Shown: positions 49,115 through 60,220, numbered from the stretch's first letter. The stretch is DNA of 64,000 nt from Brachynemurus nebulosus (GCA_035578155.1 JAPWDM010000008.1:18544842-18608841), one strand, 5' to 3'. A program made the numbers and translations. Notes: a model not told the origin generated them from the sequence alone.

Positions 49115-50660
49115 TATGTACTATTCGTGCTTTTCTTTCAAGGAATAAATGAATGAACTCATAAAATGGATGTGGCTGGATTATCCGACAGTTATTCTAT
49201 ATCAGACCGAAGAAAAAAAAACAACGAATAGATGGCGCGGGGATCATAATTTCAATTTTCTTTTTATGACTTAACGCCATTTTTATTTTCTTCTTTCGAC
49301 ACAACAAAATCAGTGAGTCAATGCTACTGTGGATTTTACATTTAAATAATTATTTTAAATAAAAATTAGATTTTAATGACCGGTTTTTTATTGCACACGG
49401 GGATGATTTTCCAAAAAGAAAAAGTGAGGTTATTTTTATTGTTTAACTACTTTGCTTTTATTGTTCAAAATATTAAGTATCTCTTATGGATTTATTATAC
49501 ATTTTTACTATTTGAATAGCTTAATATAGCTCTGAAAAAAAAAATCATAATTAGTTTTAATCGTTTATTTACTGAAAATTTTAATAATATGCTTTAGTGA
49601 TAGCAATTTAAATGTTTATATATGAATAAAAAGACAATTACGGGGAATTTTATGTTGGTGACATCTGGTGAGCGCGTTGGATGAGCTAGAAAACAATTGA
49701 ATGAAAATCTAAAGCCAACAGTATAACAATATAACTGTTTAATTCTCCGGAGAGTCATGATTCAAATATATGACCGTTCCTGTACAATTTGTTATGTTTT
49801 GTTTTTATTTACATAAACACACATAGAAAATATTTTTGTGTGTTAGTGCGCCGTGCATGGATACATAGACGCGCCTAACCTCCCTACGTCTTGGCAAAAT
49901 TAGTACTGTTTGTAAAACATTAAATTAAAATAATGTTTTTGTTCGTCTTTTTTGAAACAAAAATAATTTGATTTTATTCTTAATTAGAATTTGTACTGTG
50001 TGAGAGATAACAACATTGTAAGACTTGCGTCTCAAGACTGTAGTAACTGTTTTTTTTTGCGAGGCGCTTGAAGTTTGTTTGTATGAATGTATACAAAGCA
50101 TGTTTTTACTGATGTACTATAGTTACATCAACTATATAATTAATTAGGTAGTTCAACTCAAAATGATGGCAATTATAAATAAAGAGGAAAAACAGAAAAA
50201 AGAAACTTTTAAAAATCAGGTTTTGTGTCATTGTTATTTTTTAGTGTGCCGTATCAGAAGATTAGAAGAAACTAGGCGATATTAACAGAAACAAAATTTA
50301 ATCAGATTTTACCTGAAGATTCTAGAATATTTTAACATTTGGGCTTTCTCTGAATTTGTACAGAATACCTTTCTAAAAATTCATGAAACTTGTATAGAAG
50401 GCGCAGGTACATGTGGTTCGTATTAATTTAGGAACAAATTGTTTTGTAGAATAGATATTTCGAAATTTTGAAGCAGTATAATTTTTCCGTCTAAACTTAA
50501 CGGGGAACGATATTTCAAAAAATTATAAACTATATTTTCTACCATTTTTAATTTTCAACTTCCTTCAAGAAATGTCCATACCCACTAGTAAAAAAACGAA
50601 ATAAATTTTTATTCTCTATAATCTTTGAACGGTCTGATCTTTATTGGTTCATAAACAAAG
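49115..50660. other. AT-rich intergenic DNA, nothing recognised
   Basis: Read on both strands with no TIR pair, SINE or motif-bearing frame seen. Confidence 0.45.
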
Positions 50661-50671
50661 ATGTATTCGTT

Positions 50672-50924
50672 CAGAGGCGTAACTACGAATTTAGTATCCT
50701 GAAGCGACCTTTGTGACTGATCAGCAAAAAAAAAAAAACGGAATGTCATTTTTTTATTTTTACCACAAATTGCCACTTTTACCAAAAATTTGCTATAAAA
50801 ATTAGAACAGACATCCAAAGTCTAAAGAATTGCTTACAACCATATTTTCCGCCTGTTTGGCCCCCTTTTGGGCCATGCTCTTTGAAGCGCCCACTCCACC
50901 TGTTCCATTGTAGTTACACTTCTC
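50672..50924. mobile_element. 253-bp hAT-like MITE
   Basis: Left CAGAGGCGTAACTACGAA and right (reversed) GAGAAGTGTAACTACAATGG, then AACAGGTGGAGTGGGCGC. Flanking 8-mers TATTCGTT and TATCAATT match 5 of 8, so the duplication is old or chance. The GC-rich right part (GGCCCCCTTTTGGGCC) resembles the element ending at 28785. The minus-strand frame of 69 codons crossing it is not a gene. Confidence 0.65.
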
Positions 50925-50929
50925 TATCA

Positions 50930-52186
50930 ATTCGTGTTCGTACAGCGGGTGCTGTTTGAGCGAACGTAAAAATCGTACTGTTACAATGAACGACCCAATT
51001 CATAAATCTATACATACTTGCTGTACAACAACGTAATTGCCACTTACTGATCTCTAAAATCTTACTCCTGCACGGGCTTCAGATTAAAAAGGAACATGAA
51101 AGTTTTATAATTTTATTGTTTCAAATAATTTTCTTGCTATTTTAATAAATTATTCAAACTTTCAATCTTAACTCTCTCACACGAACCTACCTCCTTAATG
51201 AGTATTTGAAATTCTTTTAGAAAAATTAGATCACCTCGTTTTTCCTTAAGTACACCCTCTCTCCCTCGCGCTACCTATACACACTTGACTCAAATAAAAC
51301 GGTTATTTTATCATCATTCTCACCGCTGCACCTATTTATTATATGATGTTGACATAGAGTAGAAAACAGTAATCAATATCAAAATTATTGTCCTCATATT
51401 CACGTACACGTACGGATATCAGTGACGGTACAGTATAAAAAATTAAGAGCATACAATTCATAAATACTGATCAAAAATTGCATTGGGAATAATTCCATTG
51501 TAATATGTCAATAAATATCTACAAAAAATTTTCATATTCTGCTGTAATAAGCTAAAAACTAGAATATTTACTATGGGAACTTCAAATTTCTGCAAATTAC
51601 TGTCAGCACAAATATGTCAACAGTTAGTTAGGTACTTTTTCTTAATTTGTCTAATTTGTCTGGTAAATTTAAAAACTGGTCAAGTGTGTGTCCAATCACA
51701 CAGTGAAATGACAGAAATTATGAATCTATTAGAGTTACGTAATCAATTATTTTAAAAAAAAAAAAAAACCGTCACTGATTGAAATATAATCATTTTATTT
51801 CTATTTTGTCGATGAGAGCCAGTTAGTCCATTCATAGAGATATCGAAAGTTTTATAAATGTCATTCTGGTCATCGTTACTTCCCTCCTTTTATTTAAGTA
51901 GTCAATGATATTGTCTACACATTATTTTATATGTTTGTTTATCAAATATAATTTTATTTCTATCTTTCCCCGAAGTAGTTACCTGTTACTAATTTAGTAT
52001 TTTTACTAATTTAATCGAATTTAGCCTTTTTCGATTATCATTTAATTTATCAGATGATTACCGTTATTTATTCCGTCATTTATCGAGTGATATTGTTTTG
52101 TTTTTCATATAAACACACTTTCGTCGGTAGATAGGTTTTTGTTTTAATTAAAAAACAAGAATAAATAAATGAAGAGGTATTTTTAG
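50930..52186. other. AT-rich intergenic DNA, nothing recognised
   Basis: No structure supported. The 60-codon frame at 51573-51755 has a hydrophobic middle but no motif or context that would make it a gene. Confidence 0.45.
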
Positions 52187-52188
52187 TA

Positions 52189-53128
52189 CACAGTGAAAAA
52201 ATTTTTGTTTTGCTTAAAAAAAACTAGTGGTTAAAATTTTTGTGTTAAATAAGTAACCTAACCCTGTGTTAATGTAACATTTAGTGTTTGTGTTAATTTT
52301 AATTTAACAGAATAAAAATATTAATCTATTTTGAACAACAAAAATTAACACAATATTTGTGTAGTTTGGAAGAATGTGTGTAAGTATACCTTTTTTTTAT
52401 GTATTTCCCACACAAAAAACCGGTTTGGCGCGCATTTACTGCTTTAGTTAAGAGCGGGGGTAGTGGTAGCTTGTATAGCATCATTCCACAATTGTGCATT
52501 CAACAAAAACATATATATGTATGAAGACGGAATATTTCAAAATGAAAAGTGTATTTTTAAAGTTAAATTGGTTTTAATTATATAGATATTATATATTGAT
52601 TAGGTAAGTTAATTAAAAATATTATATATTAAATTTCTTTCTTTGTTTGCAGAATTTACTTCAATTCAAAGGGCAAAGAAGATCAGGTAAAGGAGCAAGA
52701 GTATAGTGGTTCCATTTTGTCTTCGACGTTCAGTTTGACAACGATCTTCACAATTTTTGGGTATTGCTTCAAAATAATTTTCATCAAATACCAAGTGGAA
52801 TGCACCAATATCATCGTCGAAAACTTTACAAAAATTATACAAATATTAAATAAAAAACTTTAAGTACTGAAAAATTATTTTTTACTATTTCCTTTCATTT
52901 AGATAATAAATAAATAAAAAAATATTTAGGTAGGTACTGGTAAAATCATAACTAAGTAATTGTGTAAAATTAACACAAAATGTATGTCCTTTTGTGTGTT
53001 AAATCATTGACACAAATCTTGTGTATAGATTTGACACATATGCTTTGTGTTAAAATAACACAAAAAATTGAGTGGACCGTTCTGGACATGTGAAATGTGT
53101 TAATTTTAAGACAAATTTTTTGACTGTG
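52189..53128. mobile_element. 940-bp TIR element, TA target, GTGTTAA arrays
   Basis: TA (52187-52188) then CACAGTGAAAAAATTT, mirrored by AAATTTTTTGACTGTG then TA (53129-53130). Both subterminal regions repeat TTAACACA or TGTGTTAA with variants (52240-52370, 52965-53110), about ten or more in total. The interior holds a possible coding relic and an acceptor/donor-like pair. The layout matches the elements at 6771 and 41350. Confidence 0.78.
52669..52845 (-). pseudogene. Possible captured coding fragment (uncertain)
   Basis: A 59-codon stop-to-stop frame on the minus strand, without a clear start, ends in TGA at 52666-52668. It contains KVFDDDIGAFHLVFDENYF, then a cysteine-containing basic patch (NCEDRCQTERRRQN) and a Leu-rich end. 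Composition is more protein-like than the AT-driven frames elsewhere. I do not recognise it. It lies between the motif arrays of a TIR element, so it could be a transposase remnant or a captured exon, or chance. Confidence 0.2.
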
Positions 53129-53239
53129 TATTCTAAAAGTAGAGTAGCGGAAGTATTGTTATCATTTTTGAAACATAAATGTTTTTTCCCTTACAAAATG
53201 AAAATATTCACATGCATTTTACCTTTTGAGACTCCCTGA

Positions 53240-53720
53240 ATCATTTTGGTTGCGTGTCTGTTTGTCTGTCCGTAAGGATCTCACCAAGTGGCATAACCTC
53301 AAAACTATTCGATAGTCAGAGCCGAATTTACATTAGGGCACTTGGGGCATGTGCCCCGGCCCTCACACACAATAGGGGCCTCCGCAAAATTGATTAAAAT
53401 CTCAAAATTAAGGAATAGAACAAAAAACATAAACGAATTTTCGTGTTTTCTATTTTTATTTTTTTATTTTTTTGAAAAAATTTGGAAATTTTCCAGGGGG
53501 CCTCTACAAAACTGCTCAGTGGCGTCCACATGTGAAGTATTCAAGGACCACCACATTAGAAGTGCCCCGGCGCCTTCACAGAGGTAAATTCGACCCTGTC
53601 GAATTTTTAAAAATTATGCAGTTTGATTCCTAGATGGTCCCATTTGTAATTCGTTGGAATTGGAGTAATTGTAACTACGGTGCTGCCATGAAATTCCATT
53701 AATTGTCGATCTCTTACTTA
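53240..53720. repeat. Dispersed repeat R2, reverse copy, interrupted
   Basis: TCTGTCCGTAAGG, CCAAGTGGCATAACCTC and (after the insertion) AAAAATTATGCAGTTTGATT, CCTAGATGGTCCC, GGAATTGGAGTAATTG and CCATGAAATTCCATTAATTG follow the reverse of 15880-16250. The insertion at 53317-53598 falls between CTATTCGA and TCGAATTTTT. Confidence 0.65.
53317..53598. mobile_element. 282-bp hAT-like MITE
   Basis: Left CAGAGCCGAATTTACATTAG, right (reversed) CAGGGTCGAATTTACCTCTG. The flanking 8-mers TCGATAGT (53309-53316, approximately) and TCGAATTT are partly alike. It shares GGGGCATGTGCCCC, GGCGTCCACATGTGAAG-type and GAAATTTTCC words with the element at 21133, in the opposite orientation. The 81-codon frame within is read-through. 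Confidence 0.75.
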
Positions 53721-53724
53721 CCAC

Positions 53725-54580
53725 TATAGGCTCAAATTTGAAGAGTTTTCAAGCTCAGAGTAGCTCTTGATAATTATAGTTTCGATAATAAACTCAAATC
53801 TTTTGGACTCAATTTTATTAACTTAGTAGTTCTTTTTTGTGAAGTAATTTGTGAGTTTAAACTTTAAATAAATTTTTGAGTGAGATTTACATTCTTATTG
53901 AAATTCTTTGAAAAATAGATAATCTTATGTGATTTTCTTGACTCCGTTTCATTTATAGTAGAAAATTTTTGAATAAGTTTTGTTGATGTTATGAATGAAT
54001 TTAAGTTTAAATTTAAATATATACTTTCTCAATCGAAAACAAAACAGTATCCATCGCACCGTCACTTGCTTTGACAATTTAATTGATAAAACAAAATAAT
54101 TAAAAATTACTCAACTATTTCTAAACAAAAACAAAAACTTTATTTTTCAATTATTTACACAAAAAAAAAGAAACAAAATTTCATTTACACGATGCTCTTT
54201 TTTTGTTTTTACATGATAATTATAATATTTTTATAATAAGATAAAGACTATCGTAATGAAACGGTACCATAGCATCTAATTAAATATTTTTGCTGTGTAT
54301 TTTGCTTTGGTGTATGTACTTTTCTGTTGAAGTTTGTCGTCGTTAACTGCTTTAAAACTAAGACAACATACTAATTTATTTATACTGTCTTGTAATATTT
54401 ATGCATACAGAATAATGTACTTAATTTTCTTATATATGTTGACGGTAGGTACTCATTGCTACCAAGCCATACACACACACATAGATAAATATATGTATAT
54501 ATTATTAACGGAAAGCACTATTTTAAATTGAAAATCAGTTTACAGTTATATAATATGTACATATTTTGTATTTGTCTATA
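53725..54580. other. AT-rich intergenic DNA, nothing recognised
   Basis: No feature supported; the 65-codon frame at 54334-54531 has no motif. Confidence 0.45.
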
Positions 54581-54582
54581 CG

Positions 54583-54759
54583 AATTTCCAGCGTAAATGG
54601 TCTGGACGCTTGTTATGTTCAAATCATTTGACGTAAAAATATTGAAATAATTAATTCAAATTGAAAATTGATACGAAAATTATTTCGTGAAAGTTGATAT
54701 TCAATTTGAAATGGTCACGGAAAGACGTACTACAAATACGGACCATTTACGTTGGAATC
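54583..54759. mobile_element. 177-bp inverted-repeat MITE
   Basis: TTTCCAGCGTAAATGGTC pairs with GACCATTTACGTTGGAA-like sequence. Inward pairing includes TTCAAATTGAAAATTGATA against TATTCAATTTGAA. No target duplication seen. Non-coding. Confidence 0.65.
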
Positions 54760-55449
54760 TAGTATTTTCGTAAAGAGTTAAAAGATGGATACATACGGTT
54801 GTGTACAGTTAATTTAATGTTTGTTTTTCGTTCTTTGGAACGTTTGAAAAATTATAATTTTCTGTTTGTTTCAATGTAAAGTTTTCACAACAGGGGTGTT
54901 AAATTATTTACTTAAATCATAAAAATATTCTTTGCGTCTAGCGTTTACCCCATCTTGAATTTACGCTTGACTTTGTTAAGAATTGTTATCATACAGTTTT
55001 TAACATGAGCCCGACTCGAAACGTTTTAGAAAGGCAGTAGCTAATTCAGGTTGAAAAATTAAAAATAAATCGTAATCCATATTTCTTTCTTTTTGCCTGA
55101 AATTTCTTTAGAAATGTACATATTTTCCATTGTAGTTTTCTTTCATTAAAGCGAACCGCAGTTTCTTTATCAGGCATCGTGGTCTTTATTCGAGAGTTGG
55201 ATTCAAATTAATCGCTTTCATTGAAATTAAACACACACAACTCTTGTACAATCGTGTTCACTTAATCTTGTAATTTTTCAAACTTGGGCAGTGACGGCTG
55301 TGACAGCCGTCCTAATAATAGCCGGGCTCTCCTAATAATAGTGGTAAGACTGTTCTTTTTGAAACAAAATGTATTTTTTGGCTCTTTTATCTGTACAGAT
55401 TTTAACCTGTAAGTAATTAAAAAAAAATGCCCTTTAGTTTTTTTCTTTA

Positions 55450-55844
55450 ATGGCGTGTCATCTATACGTGACACTGGGCGTTATTTGTAGTATGAACTGA
55501 GTAAAACGGTATGAAATTACCGGCCATAAATCACTTCATTATAAGTTTGATTCTTAAATAGTAATTTGTTATGACAGTAATAATAGTCTACCTTTAGACA
55601 TTTTTATAACAGCGAAAATACCACAAGATACACTCACGTGCAATAAAATAGCAAATCGTTTGAAACAACAGAATTAATTTGACCGTTAACATAACTTCAG
55701 TGTTGCCAAATTAAAACCATGAATACTACTAAGTATTAACATTTGTGTCGTAACACATTTAAATAAATTTTTGAGTGTGTTAAATTTTGTTATATTGTCT
55801 GTAAAAATCACTGTCACCTAGAGGTGACACTGGGAATTCCCGAG
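55450..55844 (+). mobile_element. TTAA element T, copy 1 (left end not found)
   Basis: Matches 57665-58061 closely: GGTATGAAATTACCGGC, ATTTTTATAACAGCGAAAAT, AAATCGTTTGAAACAACAGA, TTTGACCGTTAACATAACTT and GTCACCTAGAGGTGACACTG. It ends GGGAATTCCCGAG before TTAA (55845-55848). The left end of this copy is unclear; sequence before 55450 (GTGACGGCTGTGACAGCCGT) differs from the other copy. Confidence 0.65.
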
Positions 55845-55870
55845 TTAATTTCTTGCTTTCGTTGAACTAA

Positions 55871-56511
55871 GATATCATCACAGTGCGATCGGCCGAAAAA
55901 AGTGTCAATTTTTGCGATTTTTTTTCGGATGGATAGGATGAGCGAATGGGGATGAATTTTTTTTTACGATTAATACCACTATCTAACAATACAAAAATAT
56001 TTTTTTTATTAATTTTTATAATTATTAGAATTTTTTTGAAAAAGTGTCTTTAAAAAAGGGCAGATATTGGTGCCCACAATTGCGGCCGCAGTTTTCATTT
56101 GGAAAAAAAAATCAAATAGATTATCAGTCTGTAGGTAAGCCTCTATGTGCCTATGGGAGCTTTTTTTTTTGAAATCTTCCTATTTTTCCAAACGAAAAAC
56201 TGTAAAAAATTTTATACTTTTTATTCAAACCGTCACCATTTTTCAAATTTCAAAAAAGAAAAACTCCCATAGGAACATAGCGGCTTACCTACAAATTGAT
56301 AATCTATTTGATTGTTTTTTTTCCAAATCCTTTTTTAAAGACACTTTTTTCAAAAAATTACAATAATTATAAGAAATAAAAATAAATAACACAAATATTT
56401 TTGTATCGTTAAATAGTAGCATTAATCATAAAAAAAAAATCTTTGCCATTCCCCCATCCTATCTATCCGAAAAAAATCCCGAAAGTTGACTAACCACACT
56501 GTAATTGTACC
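55871..56511. mobile_element. 641-bp fold-back MITE in TTAA (family F, copy 2)
   Basis: GATATCATCACAGTGCGATC at the left against a right end that reads, reversed, GGTACAATTACAGTGTGGTT. It is flanked by CTAA (55867-55870) and TTAA (56512-56515). Internal landmarks follow copy 1 at 9435: GGATGGATAGGATG, GCGGCCGCAGTTTTCAT, AGATTATCAGTCTGTAGG, GCTTACCTACA, CCCCCATCCTATC. Two small frames across it are read-through, not genes. Confidence 0.8.
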
Positions 56512-56593
56512 TTAAAAAAACTTAGGTTACAATAATTTCTGCGGCAATTTTTTTTGTTTTGCAACGTCTTCTCAATCACTTCGGACCATTTCT

Positions 56594-56761
56594 CAGTGGT
56601 TCTCAAACTTTTTGGTTGCCCCCCCCCCTTGGATCTAAGAATTCCAAAGGACCCTCGAAGTATGTAGAAATTAGTAGGAAATGTATAGAAAATGGATCCG
56701 TAATCAATTGTTTCTGTGGTCTCCCAAATAGTTTTCGGGACCCTCACATTGAGAATCACTG
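56594..56761. mobile_element. 168-bp hAT MITE (CAGTGGTTCTCAA ends)
   Basis: CAGTGGTTCTCAAACTTTTT at the left and TTGAGAATCACTGG at the right. CAGTGGTTCTCAA is a classic hAT terminus. A C-run (GCCCCCCCCC) follows the left end, as is common in this type. Flanking 8-mers do not match, so the duplication has decayed. Frames of 95-96 codons on both strands are read-through of the element. Confidence 0.8.
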
Positions 56762-57041
56762 GTATAATCCATCCCAAAATAAATTATTGGTTAGCTCTAA
56801 TCATATATTCGATCATTCGCTACTACACAATAAAACAACAATATTTTGAATTTAATTTGGGAAATTCGAAAACCCTTCCAATTCTCACTAATCCTCTTTC
56901 AGTAGTAAATATCATTCAAGTACATTTACCGATGCATTAACGGAACTGTAAATACATCATTAGTAAATTATACAAATGTTAATAGAAAATACTCTCATAC
57001 TCAGCCGGTAACAAGGTACCCTAATACATGTACTGTATCTT

Positions 57042-58720
57042 ACAAGGAGAGGTTCCCAGGTGTCCGCCTCCGATTTCAATGTCGCTGAAATATGTTATTC
57101 TGCGTCGAAATCTAAGAGACACGTATTTTCTTTTATCGGCGGAAAAACGGTTTGAAGGGGTGAAATTGCCCTTCAAAAATTGGGGTAACTATTTAATTTT
57201 TCAAATATCTCGAAAACAGTAAGAGATAGAGCAAAAGTTTAAGTTGGCGATATTGCTCTTTTTTAAAGGGCTATCTATTTAATTAAATTTGTTCAAATTA
57301 CATCAATAGGGGTGGTTAGGGGTTAAAATTTGGGGGTTAGTTTTGCAAAAAGGGGGTGAAAAATGAACAATAGAAAAATTTTGCTTACAGATTTGAAATC
57401 TATGTCAAAAAGTCTAATTTACCTGTTTTTGCTCAATGTCCTAATATTAAGTCTAGAGGTAGTTAACTAGGGTATATCTGTGTTGAATAGTCGTACTACT
57501 TGGGTAGTTCAAGAAGTTCTCCTTCATGAAAAATAGTTTAACTCGGCAATTCCCATGCCGCGATCTATCGACAAAATATTCTTATTTTGTGCTAGTTTTT
57601 ATCTTTAGGTACTCAACATATAAAAAATAAATAATTGAAAAAAAAATACACTTTAATTTTTTATTAAATGGCGTGTCAATTATAGGTCATACGGGCCGTT
57701 ATTTGTAATATGAACAGATAAAACGGTATGAAATTACCGGCAAAAAATCACTTTCATTATAAGCTTGATTCTTAAATGATAATTTGTTATAACAATAATA
57801 ACAGTACCTACTTTTTAGACATTTTTATAACAGCGAAAATACTACAAAATACACTCACGCGCAATAAAACAGCAAATCGTTTGAAACAACAGAATTAATT
57901 TGACCGTTAACATAACTTCAGTGTTACGAAATTAAAACCATGAATACTACTAAGTATTAACATTTTAGTCGTAACACAATTATTTTTAAAGTTTGTTATA
58001 TTGTCTGTAAAAAAAAATCATAAAACACTGTCACCTAGAGGTGACACTGGGAATTCTCGAGTTAAAACAATTAGTGACATTATTACCCACTGTCAGTATG
58101 TTAATAGTAAAAGTGAGTGTATGTAAACTAGTATGTAATTTAAGAGGGTGACTCACCCCCTTTCCAATGTTGCTCAAAATGAATTTTGAAATCAAAAGTT
58201 TCATTTCTACGTTATTCTAATTGTCTTAAACTATTTTCCATGAAGAAGAACTTCTTGAACTACCCAAGTAGTACGACTATTCGACACAGTCACTCCCAAG
58301 TTAACTACCCCTCGACTTAACATTAAGACATCCAGCAAAAACAGGTCAATTAGATTTTTTGACGTAGATTTCAAATCTGTAAACAAAATTTTTATATTTT
58401 TTAATTTTCACCCCCTTCTTGCAAAATTAATCCCCAAATTTTAACCCCCATCCACCCTTGTTCATGTAAATTGAACAAATTGCATAACAATAGATAGCTC
58501 TTTAAAAAAGAGCAATATCGCCAATTTAAACTTTTGCGCTATCTCTTACTGTTTTCGAGATATTTGAAAAATTAAATTTTTACCCCAGTTTTTGAAGGGC
58601 GATTTCACCCCTTCAAACCGTTTTTCCGCCGATAAAACAAAATACGTGTCTCTTAGATTTCGGAGGTTTCGACATAGTGGCATTGAAATCGAAGGCGGAC
58701 ACCTGGGAACCTTTCCTTGT
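57042..58720. mobile_element. Fold-back pair of R4 arms, split by a TTAA element
   Basis: The left arm (57042-57537) begins ACAAGGAGAGGTTCCCAGGT and GTCCGCCTCCGATTTCAATG. The right arm (58066-58720) ends with the complement, ...GGCGGACACCTGGGAACC and TTTCCTTGT. Both arms follow the R4 order inward and are inverted relative to each other for about 500 bases. Between them sits the 520-bp TTAA element. Without it the arms would form one fold-back of about 1.15 kb. Non-coding. Confidence 0.8.
57542..58061 (+). mobile_element. TTAA element T, copy 2 (520 bp)
   Basis: TTAA (57538-57541) then CTCGGCAATTCCCA; right end TGGGAATTCTCGAG then TTAA (58062-58065). Thus 14-bp imperfect TIRs and a TTAA duplication, as in piggyBac-like MITEs. 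The right subterminal part holds a perfect hairpin GTCACCTAGAGGTGAC. The insert lies exactly between the two R4 arms, at the end of the word ATAGTTTAA that is preserved in copy 1 of R4. Confidence 0.82.
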
Positions 58721-58724
58721 TAGT

Positions 58725-59490
58725 TCCTAGTTCCTAGTATAAACACTAAACATAAAATGGTATAATAGCAGATTCGCGACAACATTTATACAAATGTGTA
58801 ACAAAACAAAAACTTGCCACGTCGTGTCGCGTTGCTCCGTAAGCCCCCTGTTTCCTGCATTGACTGAATTTTATAATACACGTGTGATAAAATAGACACA
58901 GTGGTATGGGTAGTAAGGTGAGGGAATGGAAAAATACGAGAGGTAGTGAGTGGTTGGTTGGGAATGAAGAAGGAAATAAATAGTTTTAAGAAAGAGTTTA
59001 CATGCCGACAAAGGGTACGGGAATTGGTAAACAGACAAAAAGCCGGAGGAAACATATACGTAGGTGTAACTATTTATATATACAGTACCGGTAGAAAGTA
59101 TTCGTACGTACAGTGTTAGCGAAATGAATGGTTATATAAAATTATTAGCCATAACAAATTTAGTAAGTTTAATTTTCTTTCCAAAGATTTTAAACTTACG
59201 AAATATGTTAAGAATGGATTAGGCTAGTCTATTAAACCGTGAGCCAGCGACAAGTGAGATGCTGTGATTTTTTTACCTGCCCTTTTGAGGAAAGGTAATC
59301 CACAGCGCGCCAATGAAGATAAGCAATATATTAACCGTGGCCCCGGTAGCGCGGAAACGGAAAATGAATTTTTTCGTAAGCATATTTTTTGGAGATTTTT
59401 GATGTTTTCTTTTTACTTGCCATTTTACATAAAGTAAAAGGAAGAGATTTCAATTTCAAATATTATCGAGTGCTTGTGAAACATTACTAC
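58725..59490. other. Intergenic DNA with possible Tc1-like solo end
   Basis: TACAGTACCGGTAGAAAGTA at about 59080 has the look of a Tc1-type terminus (TA, CAGT), but no partner was found. The 89-codon minus-strand frame at 58786-59055 has no motif. Nothing else is recognised. Confidence 0.35.
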
Positions 59491-59494
59491 GTAT

Positions 59495-59723
59495 GACGAA
59501 CTTTTGTCCGCATTTAAACTTACGCGGTATTCATATGTTCACTTATCGTTTAGCTAAATTGAAACTTTAAGCACTCGATTTCTTTGATTAGTATGACCAA
59601 AAAATCATACTAACCAAAAGGTCATACTAACCAAAGAAATCGAGTGCTTAAAGTTTCAGTTTAGCTGAACGATAAGTGAACATATGAATACTGCATATGT
59701 TTAAATGTGGACAAAAGTTCGTC
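59495..59723. mobile_element. 229-bp fold-back element
   Basis: GACGAACTTTTGTCCGCATT pairs with AATGTGGACAAAAGTTCGTC. Pairing continues to the centre through ATTCATATGTTCACTTATCG, TTTAGCTAAATTGAAACTTT and AAGCACTCGATTTCTTTG, then GGTTAGTATGA-type words. The arms are about 100 bases. The family A SINE starts 28 bases to the right. Confidence 0.85.
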
Positions 59724-59751
59724 CTCGCACTAGAGAGAGTACCAATACACA

Positions 59752-59910
59752 TAACTGGTTGAATGGTTATCGGATTGGGGCGGCTGTCGAACAGAGAATC
59801 GTTGGTCTAGTGGCAAGACACCTGGCTAGTTACCGGGAGATCCTGGGTTTGATACCCAGACGATTCAATTTGATAATTTTTTCAATTACTTTTTGATTTT
59901 TAATTTAAAA
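59752..59910 (+). repeat. tRNA-derived SINE (family A)
   Basis: Leader TTGAATGGTTATCGG, A box TGGTCTAGTGGCAAG (from 59803), B box GGGTTTGATACCC (59845-59857), tail CAATTTGATAATTTTTTCAA and TTTTTGATTTTTAATTTAA. This is the copy whose A and B boxes are closest to the Pol III consensus. It is not a tRNA gene: no acceptor stem, and the unit is repeated. Confidence 0.85.
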
Positions 59911-60220
59911 AGAAGAGAGAAAAATTGGCAGGAGGTTTCCACTGGCAGAAAGAGTGGAAATGAGGGTGTTAACTTGCAGAAAAATTTTGAAATTTTCCAC
60001 GATTTATTTAACTGCCAATTAAAAAGAGAAAATTTTAAGCTATAAGTAGCTGATAAAAAAAATGAAGGTAGTTTGGACATTACTACGTACAATTTTCCGC
60101 GAAAATATCTTGCAATAATTCTCTATTATGCCAAAAAGCCACCTGCCATTTTATTTATCAGCTAACCCATGTAGGAATAGCCAGACATGGAAAACAAGCT
60201 AGCAGCTGGCCGATCTTTGG

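Noticed and set aside
59080..59110. Tc1-like element start (TACAGTACCGG)
   Set aside because: Only one end was seen; no inverted partner or transposase remnant.
59803..59860. A tRNA gene
   Set aside because: Same reason: it is the family A SINE with leader and tail.
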